From assembly GCA_964583095.1 (NCBI GenBank), contig CAZOVB010000003.1:141792-205791 (forward strand): a stretch of DNA of 64,000 nucleotides. The letters run 5' to 3'. The stretch is from CAZOVB01 sp964583095. Its GTDB lineage: Bacteria; Planctomycetota; Phycisphaerae; SM23-33. Below are positions 41,349-49,697 of this stretch, one piece after another. A program made the translations under genes and the position numbers. The stretch's first letter is position 1; each line of letters opens with the position of its first letter. The notes beneath the pieces were generated by a model that was not told the DNA's origin, searched no databases, and saw only the letters and a list, made by a program, of their open reading frames with translations.

Positions 41349-42377
41349 ATGAAACGCTTTGCAACGCTCGCATCTGTAACTTTGGCCGTGTTGGCCTTGA
41401 GCGCATCCTCGGTTCAGGCCGCCGATGTGGAGGGGTTCGAATCGACCTGGAAGGCTGCTCAGGCCAAGGCCGAAAAAGCAAACAAACCGATCTACGCCCA
41501 CTTCACCACGACGTGGTGCGGGTGGTGTCGAAGAATCGAGGACGACACCTATGCCAGCGAGAAGGGCAAGGAAGCTCTGAAGGATTTCGTTGCGGTCAGC
41601 CTGGACTGCACCGTGCCCCGGGGCGAGCAGCCCAAGGGCAACACGCTGACCAATATTCAGTTGATGCAGAAGTACGGCGGATCGGGCTATCCGTTCCTGG
41701 TCATGACCACCCCCGACGGGACGCTGCTGCACAGCTTCAGCGGTTACGTCCAGCCGGACCAGTTCCAGGCCGAAGCCCAGCGTGCCCTCAAGGCATGGAA
41801 GACTTTCAAGGGATTTCGCGAATACGAAGCCAAGGCCGACAAGTCCTCCATGGAGTACAATGTCAAGGCGTTGAACTTCTACGCGGACGTCAAGAACTTC
41901 GAAAAGGCTTCCGAGCCGGCTAAGAAGATCCTCAAGGCCGAGCCGAAACACGAACTGGCCCTTAAGGCCCAATACGTGCTCTTCATGGCCATGAGCGAAC
42001 AAGGCAAAGAGGACCAGGCCCGAAAGCATTTCCAGAAGCTGAAGGAACTGGATCCGAAGAATGAGAAGGGCCTGCTCGAACAGGCCGTCTGGGCCAAGGC
42101 CGATCAACTCATCGTCACGTACCGCCAGGCGGAAGACGAAAGCCAGGCCAAGCAGGTCCTCTCCACCATCGCCGACCGGTTGAAGACCCTCGCCGGAGAG
42201 GAAATCGAACTGGAAGATCCGGTTCGACTGCACTACATCCTGGGCAACGTCTACAACATGATCGAGAAGACCGACCAGGCCGTGAAACATTGGAAGACGG
42301 CCCTGGGCCACAATCCGCCCGGACGCCTGCAACAGGAAATCCAGCGGAGAATCGATCAGAACACCGACTCGGAATAG
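41349..42377 (+). CDS. Exported thioredoxin-fold protein with TPR-like tail
   Basis: 342 residues. A signal peptide (MKRFATLASVTLAVLALSAS, ending SVQA) precedes the thioredoxin fold with active site TTTWCGWCRRIE (Cys57, Cys60) and the cis-Pro loop GSGYPFLVMT. Residues 170-340 are helical and TPR-like (KALNFYADVKNFEKAS, KHWKTALG). The pattern fits periplasmic DUF255-like or disulfide-type reductases of Planctomycetota. The partner is unknown. ATG at 41349 has GGGAG six bases upstream. A terminator follows at 42400. Confidence 0.85.
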   Translation: MKRFATLASVTLAVLALSASSVQAADVEGFESTWKAAQAKAEKANKPIYAHFTTTWCGWCRRIEDDTYASEKGKEALKDFVAVSLDCTVPRGEQPKGNTLTNIQLMQKYGGSGYPFLVMTTPDGTLLHSFSGYVQPDQFQAEAQRALKAWKTFKGFREYEAKADKSSMEYNVKALNFYADVKNFEKASEPAKKILKAEPKHELALKAQYVLFMAMSEQGKEDQARKHFQKLKELDPKNEKGLLEQAVWAKADQLIVTYRQAEDESQAKQVLSTIADRLKTLAGEEIELEDPVRLHYILGNVYNMIEKTDQAVKHWKTALGHNPPGRLQQEIQRRIDQNTDSE

Positions 42378-42399
42378 ACCCGAGTACATAGAGCACGAC

Positions 42400-42433
42400 A
42401 GGCCCCGGGGTCTCCAGGATTCCGGGGCCTTTC
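42400..42433 (+). terminator. Rho-independent-type terminator
   Basis: AGGCCCCGG (42400-42408) pairs with CCGGGGCCT (42422-42430), loop about 13 bases, followed by TTT. It ends the thioredoxin gene transcript. Confidence 0.6.
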
Positions 42434-42476
42434 CTCTGCGCCGGAATCAACAGTGGCCCCGCCGGTGCACGAAACC

Positions 42477-42482
42477 TATCAT
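42477..42482 (+). promoter_or_regulatory. Possible -10 element of the lipoprotein gene
   Basis: TATCAT lies 6 bases before the lipoprotein ATG with TGGCCC 17 bases upstream. No Shine-Dalgarno is visible, so a leaderless start is possible. The evidence is weak. Confidence 0.25.
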
Positions 42483-42488
42483 GTGGCC

Positions 42489-42959
42489 ATGCGAACGATG
42501 CTGCTGACCCTGACTCTCCTGGCCGCGATGGGCTTCGTGACAGGCTGCAAGGAACCTCCGCCGGCGTCCGATCCGAAACGCCCGGAGATCCTCGGCTTTG
42601 ATTCCCTCCACTGGGGCCAGGCCCCTACCAATGACATGGCGCCCTTCCGGACCCACGAGGGAAAGACCGACTACCGCCGCGAGAATCCGCCTGAAAACCT
42701 GGGTGAGGTCCCGCTCAAGACGGCTGTTTATACCTTCCGGCAGGGAAAACTGTCGGCCATCCGCCTGGTCGCGGATTCCAGGGATCCCCGGCGCGTCGCA
42801 GCCGAACTGTCTCAGCGTTGGGGCCCGCCCGATAGGCAGAAGCACGGGCAGATCCTCTGGCAACGAGGCCCGGTGCGGGTGGCCGTCTTCCAGGCGATCC
42901 TGCCCGAGGTGCAGGTGGAAATGGTTCACGAGGACCTCTTAGACCCCCGGGAGCCATAG
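42489..42959 (+). CDS. Small lipoprotein
   Basis: 156 residues; unrecognised. The N-terminus MRTMLLTLTLLAAMGFVTGC is a lipoprotein signal with lipobox VTGC; the lipidated Cys is residue 20. The mature part is compact, polar and about 135 residues, with LHWGQAPTNDM, YTFRQGKLSAIRLVADS and VAVFQAILPEVQVEM strands. It resembles uncharacterised beta-rich periplasmic domains. The stop lies three bases before the GspF-like gene, so they are probably cotranscribed. Confidence 0.7.
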   Translation: MRTMLLTLTLLAAMGFVTGCKEPPPASDPKRPEILGFDSLHWGQAPTNDMAPFRTHEGKTDYRRENPPENLGEVPLKTAVYTFRQGKLSAIRLVADSRDPRRVAAELSQRWGPPDRQKHGQILWQRGPVRVAVFQAILPEVQVEMVHEDLLDPREP

Positions 42960-42962
42960 ATC

Positions 42963-43976
42963 ATGCCCTCGCCGGCCCAACAGGCCCGTCTGTATCGGAA
43001 TCTCTATACGCTTCTCAAGGCGGGAATCGGGATTTCCCGCGCCCTGGATACCGCTTCAAAAAACGCCCGGGGCCCTGCCGCTCGTGCATGCCGACAGGTG
43101 CGAGAGCAGATCGGCCAGGGACGCTCCCTTGCCCAGGCGATGGCCTCTCATCCCCGTGCCTTTGGCCCCCTGGACGTCAAGCTCATCCAGGCCGGCGAGG
43201 AGTCAGGCCAACTGGCCGAGACGTTCGAACAATTGAGCCGATGGCACGAACTCCGCAAGCAGGTCCGGGCCAATATCACCTCGGGCCTGATGTTGCCGGG
43301 CCTGATCCTCCACGCCGCAGCCATCTTCGCCCCCCTGCCCGGGTTCGTGCTGGGAACGTTGACGATCGGTGGCTACATCGCATCGGCGCTGGGGATTCTG
43401 GCCGTGCTCTATGTGCCCCTGCTGCTGGTGGCAGCGATCGTCTACCTGACCCCGCCGACGGGCCCGGCCCGGACGGCCCTGGACCACCTGACCGGCGCGA
43501 TCCCCTTTTTGTCCGGAGGCCTGTTGCAACTGGCCTACGCCCGGTACTTTCGTGTGATGGGCATGTTGCTCTCGGCCGGTGTCCCGGTTCGCCAGGCCTC
43601 CCGGACCGCCTCGCAGTTATGCCCCAATGCCCGGGTGCGAAGGCAGGTGCGCGGCGCGGCCGAATCGGTCGAACAGGGCCAAAGCTTCTCGGCCGGGCTG
43701 AGCCCTTCCATGCCCGGTGAATACCGCGAAGGCCTGACGGTGGCGGAGGAATCCGGCACGCTCGACGAAGCCTTCGAGCGCCTGGCGGATCTTGCCCAGG
43801 AAGCGGCCGATCGTCGCATGACCCAACTGAGCGTCTGGCTGCCGCGTCTGGTGTACTTTGGCGTGGTACTGCTGCTGGCCTGGCACGTCCTGCACAATGC
43901 CCGAATGGTCCTGGAGAGAACCGGCTCGGTATTGGGGTTTCTCAAACCCCCGCCCGGCGGTAGAATTTTCCTGTGA
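42963..43976 (+). CDS. GspF/PilC-like type II secretion/type IV pilus inner-membrane protein
   Basis: 337 residues with two T2SSF repeats. Repeat 1: LYTLLKAGIGISRALDTASK with SLAQAMASHP and KLIQAGEESGQLAETFEQL. Repeat 2: FRVMGMLLSAGVPVRQASRT with SFSAGLSPSMP and LTVAEESGTLDEAFERL. Three or more hydrophobic segments lie between and after them. Such proteins form the membrane platform on which the assembly ATPase and pseudopilus are built. Length is slightly short (usual 400). It is far from the pilT/GspE-like genes here, and no assembly ATPase is adjacent. ATG at 42963. Confidence 0.9.
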   Translation: MPSPAQQARLYRNLYTLLKAGIGISRALDTASKNARGPAARACRQVREQIGQGRSLAQAMASHPRAFGPLDVKLIQAGEESGQLAETFEQLSRWHELRKQVRANITSGLMLPGLILHAAAIFAPLPGFVLGTLTIGGYIASALGILAVLYVPLLLVAAIVYLTPPTGPARTALDHLTGAIPFLSGGLLQLAYARYFRVMGMLLSAGVPVRQASRTASQLCPNARVRRQVRGAAESVEQGQSFSAGLSPSMPGEYREGLTVAEESGTLDEAFERLADLAQEAADRRMTQLSVWLPRLVYFGVVLLLAWHVLHNARMVLERTGSVLGFLKPPPGGRIFL

Positions 43977-44593
43977 CCGGCGGGACAAGACATCCTGGCT
44001 TGCGGCTATTGCTTGCTCTGCGCCCGATCGTCCAGCAACCGCTGGTCGGCTGGGGCCTCTGGGCGCTGTCCACTACGGGGTTCTACTTCACCTACCTGGC
44101 TGCGTGGGATGTCACCCGTCCGCCGAGTCACCCGCTGGCTCAGACCCAGGCCTACCGCACGGCCGTTCCGATGCTCACCGCTTTTGAGCTGATCGGACTG
44201 ATCGTCCTGCTGGGGGCGATGCCCTTTGACCGTCTGAGCGTTTCAGGCCACCCGCGACGCTCCTCGCTGCTGCGTCGGGCCCGAAGGCGGCGCCTGGTGC
44301 CTTTCGCAGCCGCTACCGGCGTGAACCTCCTCGGCGGCGGGGTTCTCCTGGTCTCGGCCTGGCTGGAAGGCTCGACCGAGATCCCCGAATACGTCACCCT
44401 GGCCGTGAATCTCCTGACGGTGCTTGCGATGGTCACGTCCCTGGCCTGGGCGTCCCGGTTCCTGGCTCACCGGCTCCAGGGCCACAGCGCTGCCCTGGTC
44501 AACACCCTCGGCGGGTGGGTCGCAGCGCTGGCAGCGGCCGGGAGCGGATGGCTGGCTTACCACGCCTGGTTCTGGTTGGGCTGGGCAGGCTGA
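43973..44593 (+). CDS. Membrane protein of unknown function
   Basis: 206 residues, four or five hydrophobic helices and a basic loop (RRSSLLRRARRRRLV) near the middle. No family is recognised. The GTG at 43973 overlaps the GspF-like stop (GTGA), so it is cotranscribed and perhaps works with it. Its 3' end overlaps the convergent membrane gene by 37 bases. Confidence 0.6.
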   Translation: MTGGTRHPGLRLLLALRPIVQQPLVGWGLWALSTTGFYFTYLAAWDVTRPPSHPLAQTQAYRTAVPMLTAFELIGLIVLLGAMPFDRLSVSGHPRRSSLLRRARRRRLVPFAAATGVNLLGGGVLLVSAWLEGSTEIPEYVTLAVNLLTVLAMVTSLAWASRFLAHRLQGHSAALVNTLGGWVAALAAAGSGWLAYHAWFWLGWAG

Positions 44594-45285
44594 GGCGGGG
44601 ATTTCCTGCCGTTGGGCAGGGACCACTCGGCAAGGGCCAGAACAGCCGCCAGGGCCAGCCAGAGCAGGATCGGCCAGATCGAATCCGCCCCTTGGCTTGC
44701 CCTTCCTGTCGTGTAGAGGCGTGTGAGGACTCCCGCCGACCAGATCGTCTCGTGGCCGGGAAGCAGAAGGATATCCGCCGCTACGTACCACAACCCCGCC
44801 GCCCCCACGGTGAGCATCGCCCCGGCCAGCAGGGCCCCGGGCCCCCACCGCTTCCGTCGGGCCCAGGCGCCCAGGGCCAATCCCAGGAGCCCCGCCCCGG
44901 CCACGTGGGCAACCGTCCAGAGCGCCTGGGAAAACGAGACCGAACCCAGCCACGCGCCACAGAACCACCAGGGAACCGAGACGAGAAGCAAAACGAGAAA
45001 CAGACAGATAGACCGTGACCAATACGTTCCCGACCCAGGCAGATGCCTGTGCAGACTCACCACCGGCCAGATCAGAAGAAAATAGGCCGCCTGGACCACA
45101 GCCAGCGTCGAAAGAACCGGCAGCCTGGCGGTGTCGCCCCCGCCGCGTCGGGGATGGATCCACCCGGGAAAGAGCCCCAGGGCCAGGCCGATGAGCATCA
45201 CCAGCAGATAGACGACCGAGGCCGGCGACCAGAAGCGAATCGCCCGGTCCCTGGACGGCTCCCCGGTCTGGTGGTCTGAGGCCAT
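44557..45285 (-). CDS. Membrane protein of unknown function at the end of the dcw cluster
   Basis: 242 residues with about six hydrophobic helices (for example LLVMLIGLALGLFPGWI and ALLAGAMLTVGAAGLWY) and a Pro/Gln C-terminal tail. I recognise no family. The start abuts the FtsQ-like gene stop, so it is translated from the division/cell-wall transcript. It lies where E. coli has ftsA-ftsZ. Its convergent neighbour overlaps by 37 bases. Confidence 0.6.
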   Translation of the reverse strand: MASDHQTGEPSRDRAIRFWSPASVVYLLVMLIGLALGLFPGWIHPRRGGGDTARLPVLSTLAVVQAAYFLLIWPVVSLHRHLPGSGTYWSRSICLFLVLLLVSVPWWFCGAWLGSVSFSQALWTVAHVAGAGLLGLALGAWARRKRWGPGALLAGAMLTVGAAGLWYVAADILLLPGHETIWSAGVLTRLYTTGRASQGADSIWPILLWLALAAVLALAEWSLPNGRKSPPQPAQPNQNQAW

Positions 45286-46317
45286 CTATCGCACATCCGG
45301 TGTTGGCAACCGAAGGTCGATTTCTCTCCGGCTGGTCAGTTGTCCGTTGAGATCGTCATGGATTTTGCGGAAATTCTCCATCTTCTTCTCCGGGGAGAGC
45401 TTCCAGTCTCCCTTGATCCGGGGGAAGTGCCCGAAGTCGACGTAGACTTCCCGCCCGGCCGAATCCATCGCCCGGAAGGACAACTGGCGTTTCTGGCTGT
45501 AGTCTCCCAGCTCGATCAGCCATCGGTATCGCTGCCACCAGTCCAGTCTCATGATCAGTCCTGCCAGGCGCAGGGCGTCCTGGAGATCCTCTCCCGGCCA
45601 GGTTCGGCCCGGGTCGGCGGCAGCGCCCGAGGCGTCGTAGATCCGAACATACGGGACAAGCTGGGCATCGGGCTGGTATCGCGGTCGGTTGTGCTGGGTG
45701 TAATATCTGCGTTGCCCGTCGACCTTGAAAGCGGCCACGGGGACCTGGTTGGCCGGGAGAACCACGCCGGAATCGTCCACGTAGCTGTAGCGTTCCATAC
45801 CGCGACTGTCCAGGTGGACCACTACGGCAAAGGGGGCCCGAAACTCGGCCTCGACCTGCACGATCCCCTGTTGCCTCCCGGCCGAATCCAGTTCCTTTCG
45901 GACCGGTTTGACCTTTTGGATCCACGGATTGGATCGGGCAAGGGTGTAGACCTTCCGTGCGAGGTCTTTGTCATGAAACTGGGCATCTTGAGGGGTCATG
46001 GCTGCGCGGAGCTGAGCGACCACCTCCGGCGGCATCCACGGTGGGGTGGAAACCAGCTCGACGCGGAAGTCGCGCGTCGTGCGGCGATCGGCCAGCACGT
46101 GATGCTCCATTTCACTCAGGCCCCACAGGGCCGGGGCGATACTCACCGCCAGCAAGGCCAGCCAGAACGCCCGGACGCGCACGCGCCGACGGTCCGGCTC
46201 GTCGAGCCGATACCACCACCGCGCAAGGGGGCCGGGGGATTTCGGCTCGCCGATCTTCTTCTTGCTCGATACCGGAGGGGAGGACTTCCTGGGCGTGGTT
46301 TTCTTCTTCCGTGCCAT
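45286..46317 (-). CDS. ftsQ: FtsQ-like membrane protein
   Basis: 343 residues. A basic, Lys/Pro-rich N-terminus (about 50 residues), one transmembrane helix near 51-68 (FWLALLAVSIAPALWGL) and a periplasmic part fit FtsQ/DivIB. Residues about 80-145 resemble a POTRA domain (VELVSTPPWMPPEVVAQL, with the ARSNPWIQKVKPVRKE strand-turn typical of FtsQ domains). The C-terminal 200 residues have no obvious match. Its place after ddl matches ftsQ in the E. coli dcw order, which supports the call; sequence alone would be weak. ATG at 46317 is two bases after the ddl stop. Confidence 0.7.
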   Translation of the reverse strand: MARKKKTTPRKSSPPVSSKKKIGEPKSPGPLARWWYRLDEPDRRRVRVRAFWLALLAVSIAPALWGLSEMEHHVLADRRTTRDFRVELVSTPPWMPPEVVAQLRAAMTPQDAQFHDKDLARKVYTLARSNPWIQKVKPVRKELDSAGRQQGIVQVEAEFRAPFAVVVHLDSRGMERYSYVDDSGVVLPANQVPVAAFKVDGQRRYYTQHNRPRYQPDAQLVPYVRIYDASGAAADPGRTWPGEDLQDALRLAGLIMRLDWWQRYRWLIELGDYSQKRQLSFRAMDSAGREVYVDFGHFPRIKGDWKLSPEKKMENFRKIHDDLNGQLTSRREIDLRLPTPDVR

Positions 46318-46319
46318 CT

Positions 46320-47291
46320 CTACTGCGTTTCCTTTCGGCCCGGACCGCGGCGCCAAGCCATCCACACCAGCCGGTCACAGAGCTCGGGGAATTTGATCCC
46401 CGCCCCGGCTGCGGCTTTGGGAAGCAGCGAATGGCTGGTAAAGCCGGGAATGGTATTGATTTCCAGAACGTGGCCGATGCCGTTTTCGTCCAGGATGAAA
46501 TCCACGCGCGACATGTCGCGACAGTCCATGGCCTGGTGAGCTTTGACGGCGTCTGCCTGGAGATTTCGGACCGCTGGTTCGTCCAGGCCGTGGTCGAAGA
46601 CGTACCGGGTCCCGGCCTCGTCGGAATACTTCGCGTGGTAGTCATAGAACCCGCCCGCGGTGCGGACCTCGATTACCGGAAGCGGTTGGTTGTCCAGGAT
46701 CCCCACGGTCACCTCCCTGCCGGGGACGAATGTTTCGATCAAGGCCCGGCCATAGGCGTCGATGACCGTATCGAGCGCTTCGGATCTCTGCTGCGGGCTC
46801 CGGCAGATGTAGACATCCACGCTGCTGCCGGAATCCACCGGCTTGACCACAGCGGGCAGGGAAAGCTCTTCCAGCCAGGCCGAGGTCTTGTCGGGGCTGT
46901 GGAATTTCTCGATGACGATCCAGTCGGGACTCTGGAGTCCGGCGCGTCGGAAGATCTGCTTGGCCGCGGCCTTGTCCATCGCCAGACGAGACGGGCGGGG
47001 GCCCGAGCCGACGTAGGGAAGCTTGCGCGATTCGCAGATCTGCTGGACCTGCCCGGATTCCCCGAACTGGCCGTGCATGGCGATGAAGACCACGTCGATC
47101 TTGTCGCTATCGAGAATGGAGGTATCGGACGGGAGGATGTCGCCGCGGGTCACGACGTGTCCGGCCTGTTCCAGGGCGTCGGCCACGGCCGTGCCGGACC
47201 AGATCGAGACCTGGCGTTCCCGGCTGGGCCCGCCCATCAGGACCGTCACCCGCAACGAGTCAGTCTGTGATTGCGTTTTTGAGCCATCCAT
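46320..47291 (-). CDS. ddl: D-alanine-D-alanine ligase
   Basis: 323 residues. ATP-grasp enzyme joining two D-alanines for the muropeptide. Signatures: VTVLMGGPSRERQVSIWSG, FIAMHGQFGESGQVQQ, LPAVVKPVDSGSSVDVYI and the metal site VLEINTIPGFTSHSLLPKAA. ATG at 47291 was chosen because it aligns to the family start; a TTG 18 bases earlier is possible. Cotranscribed with the FtsQ-like gene after it and murB before it. Confidence 0.95.
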   Translation of the reverse strand: MDGSKTQSQTDSLRVTVLMGGPSRERQVSIWSGTAVADALEQAGHVVTRGDILPSDTSILDSDKIDVVFIAMHGQFGESGQVQQICESRKLPYVGSGPRPSRLAMDKAAAKQIFRRAGLQSPDWIVIEKFHSPDKTSAWLEELSLPAVVKPVDSGSSVDVYICRSPQQRSEALDTVIDAYGRALIETFVPGREVTVGILDNQPLPVIEVRTAGGFYDYHAKYSDEAGTRYVFDHGLDEPAVRNLQADAVKAHQAMDCRDMSRVDFILDENGIGHVLEINTIPGFTSHSLLPKAAAGAGIKFPELCDRLVWMAWRRGPGRKETQ

Positions 47292-47325
47292 GGCGAAAAA
47301 CGTCCTCAATCGGTTTTCGGCTGGT

Positions 47326-48204
47326 CTACCAGACCTCGATCTCCAGTTCGAGATAGACGCCGTTTTTCTCGTAGACGTTGTCGCGAATCTGGTTGATGAG
47401 TTTCAAGACATCCGACGCCTTGGTCCCGGGATCGGTCAGGATGAAGTTCGCGTGCTTCTCCGAGACGTGGGCTCCGCCGATGCGTTTGCCCTTGAGCCCG
47501 GCCCGGTCGATCAGCGCCCCGGCGGAAATGCCCCGGGGGTTCTTGAAGATGCAGCCGGCGTTTCCATTGCCCAGCGGCTGGGTGTTCTTCTTGTAGATCC
47601 AGATCTGTTTGACCTGCTTGAGGATCTGGTGGGGGTCTTCCTGGCGGAGGCGGAACCGGGCCGAAAGAATGAACCGGCTGGTGATGTTGGTGGATCGGTA
47701 GGCAAAAGCCAGGTCGTCGTGATAGCGGGTGAAGACCTCGCCGGTGTCGGTCATTACATCGACGGACTCGACGACGTTGCCGATATCGCCAAAGGCCCCG
47801 CCGGCGTTCATCCGCACGCAGCCTCCCACGGTGCCCGGGATACCCGTGAGGCACTCCAGGCCACTGTAGCCGCTTCGGACGCAGTGCAGCACGAGCTTAC
47901 CCATGTCGCAGCCCGCCCCGGCCGAGTAGATTTCCCTCTCGACGCCCTGCTGCTGGAAACCGCCCTCGGTCAGGCGGATGACCGCACCCTTGATGCCCGC
48001 ATCGTCGATGAGCAGGTTGGCCCCGCCCCCCATCACATAGAGAGGGATCTCGTTTTCCCGGCAGCGGCGCAGGACCTCCTGGAGCTCCTCGACACTGCGA
48101 GGATGCACAAGGTACCTTGCCGGACCGCCGATGCCGAACCAGGTCAGCGGCGCTAAAGGCTCATCCGTCTTGACGATCTCTTCCAAGCCCGAGAACAAGC
48201 TCAT
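47326..48204 (-). CDS. murB: UDP-N-acetylenolpyruvoylglucosamine reductase
   Basis: 292 residues, type II size. FAD enzyme reducing UDP-GlcNAc-enolpyruvate to UDP-MurNAc. Motifs: LTWFGIGGPARYLVHP, YVMGGGANLLI, GIPGTVGGCVRMNAG, and the catalytic region GNGNAGCIFKNPRG, in which the usual catalytic Ser is replaced by Cys, a variant known in type II enzymes. The 5' end overlaps the 3' end of murC by 44 bases, an unusually long overlap. Confidence 0.95.
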   Translation of the reverse strand: MSLFSGLEEIVKTDEPLAPLTWFGIGGPARYLVHPRSVEELQEVLRRCRENEIPLYVMGGGANLLIDDAGIKGAVIRLTEGGFQQQGVEREIYSAGAGCDMGKLVLHCVRSGYSGLECLTGIPGTVGGCVRMNAGGAFGDIGNVVESVDVMTDTGEVFTRYHDDLAFAYRSTNITSRFILSARFRLRQEDPHQILKQVKQIWIYKKNTQPLGNGNAGCIFKNPRGISAGALIDRAGLKGKRIGGAHVSEKHANFILTDPGTKASDVLKLINQIRDNVYEKNGVYLELEIEVW

Positions 48205-49600
48205 CTGCTACTTCCCATATGTTTCCGGCGCCCATGGTCACCACCAGGTCTCCTTCCCGGCAATGAGCCAAGAGGCGCTGCAGGATTTCCTCGAACGTCT
48301 TGCAGTACGTTGCCAACCCCCCGTGCAGGCGGATCTGGCTGACCAGATCCTCTGATGAAATGTACTCCTTCTCCCGGTCGCTGTCCCGTACAAAATAGAT
48401 GTCGGGCAGGATGACCTGGTCGGCTGCGGCGAAGCTTCGCGAGAAATCCTTCAGCAGGAACCTCGTTCTGCTGTGCTGATGAGGCTGGAAAACGCAGATC
48501 AACCTTTCGGGCTGATAGAAGTCCCACAGGGCTCGCAAGGTCGTCTGGATCTCCGTGGGATGGTGGGCGTAGTCATCCACGACGGTGACACCCGCGACCT
48601 GGCCCTTGAAGCTCGCCCTCCGGCGCGTACCGGTAAAGCTCGACAGCGCCCGGCCTATAACGTCCGGCTCGATCCCCGAAAGGTGCAGAATCGCCGCTGC
48701 CGCCAGCGTGTTGTAAGCGTTGTGCAGACCGGGCAGCCGGCTCGATACGCGGCAGAACGGCTCGCCGGCCAGTTCCACCTGCATCCGGCATCGGCCCCGG
48801 TCCATCTTCAGATCCGTCGCACGCCACCGACAGGGGTCGGAAAGCCCGAACGTCTGCACGCTGCACCGGGAGGCCCCCGCAGCCGCCATCGCGCTGCGGT
48901 CCTCCCCGTTGACCACCAGGGCTCCTTCGGGATCCACCTGGGAGACGAACGCGCGGAACGCCTCGATAATCGCATCCAGGTCCTGATAGCAGTCCAGGTG
49001 GTCCTCTTCCAGGTTCAGCACCGCTGCCAGGCGGGGACGCAGATGCAGGAAACTGCGGTCGAATTCGCACGCCTCGGCCACGAAGTGCTCGCCGGCCCCC
49101 ACGCCGCTGGGCCCGCCCAGTTGCTCCACCGTCGCCCCGACAACGTAGCTGGGGTCCACCCCCGCCTGAGAGAGGCCGTAGGCGACCATGGCCGTCGTGG
49201 TGCTCTTGCCGTGCGTGCCGGCCACCGCGATTCCCAGGCGCCCCTGCATCAACCTGCCGAGCATCTGGCTGTACTTGATCGTCTCGATCCCGCGCTCGCG
49301 CGCGGCGACCAGTTCGGGGTTCTGCTCGTGAATGGCCGCGGAGTACACCACCAGGTCGCATTTTTCCGAGAGGTTCTCCGGGTTCTGCCCGATGAGGATC
49401 TCGGCCCCCCGGGCCTGCAACTGGGCCGTCGCGACAGATTCCTTCATATCCGAACCGCTCACGCGGGCTCCGCGCTGGAGGAGCATCTTGGCAAGGGCCT
49501 GCATGCCCGAGCCCCCCACGCCGATCAGGTGCACGTCGCTGGAGGCGAACGCACCGCCGGGCGGGGTCGGCTGAACCTTCTTGTGGGCAGCTGAGTTCAT
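48161..49600 (-). CDS. murC: UDP-N-acetylmuramate--L-alanine ligase
   Basis: 479 residues. Mur ligase adding L-Ala to UDP-MurNAc. VHLIGVGGSGMQALAKML is the N-terminal dinucleotide-like motif; GTHGKSTTTAMVAYGL is the ATP loop; LNLEEDHLDCY and YAHHPTEI are further Mur signatures. The ATG at 49600 has AAGGA close upstream; an ATG at 49612 is the alternative. About 97 bases separate it from murG, with no other feature. murB overlaps its 3' end. Confidence 0.96.
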   Translation of the reverse strand: MNSAAHKKVQPTPPGGAFASSDVHLIGVGGSGMQALAKMLLQRGARVSGSDMKESVATAQLQARGAEILIGQNPENLSEKCDLVVYSAAIHEQNPELVAARERGIETIKYSQMLGRLMQGRLGIAVAGTHGKSTTTAMVAYGLSQAGVDPSYVVGATVEQLGGPSGVGAGEHFVAEACEFDRSFLHLRPRLAAVLNLEEDHLDCYQDLDAIIEAFRAFVSQVDPEGALVVNGEDRSAMAAAGASRCSVQTFGLSDPCRWRATDLKMDRGRCRMQVELAGEPFCRVSSRLPGLHNAYNTLAAAAILHLSGIEPDVIGRALSSFTGTRRRASFKGQVAGVTVVDDYAHHPTEIQTTLRALWDFYQPERLICVFQPHQHSRTRFLLKDFSRSFAAADQVILPDIYFVRDSDREKEYISSEDLVSQIRLHGGLATYCKTFEEILQRLLAHCREGDLVVTMGAGNIWEVADELVLGLGRDRQDG

Positions 49601-49697
49601 CACGTCCTTCATTCCAGGTTCTGGCGCGGCTGGGCCCGAAATGCCCCAGTCGGCGGGAGTCCCTGCTTTTGTTATCGAAGATTCACCGGAAGGATCT

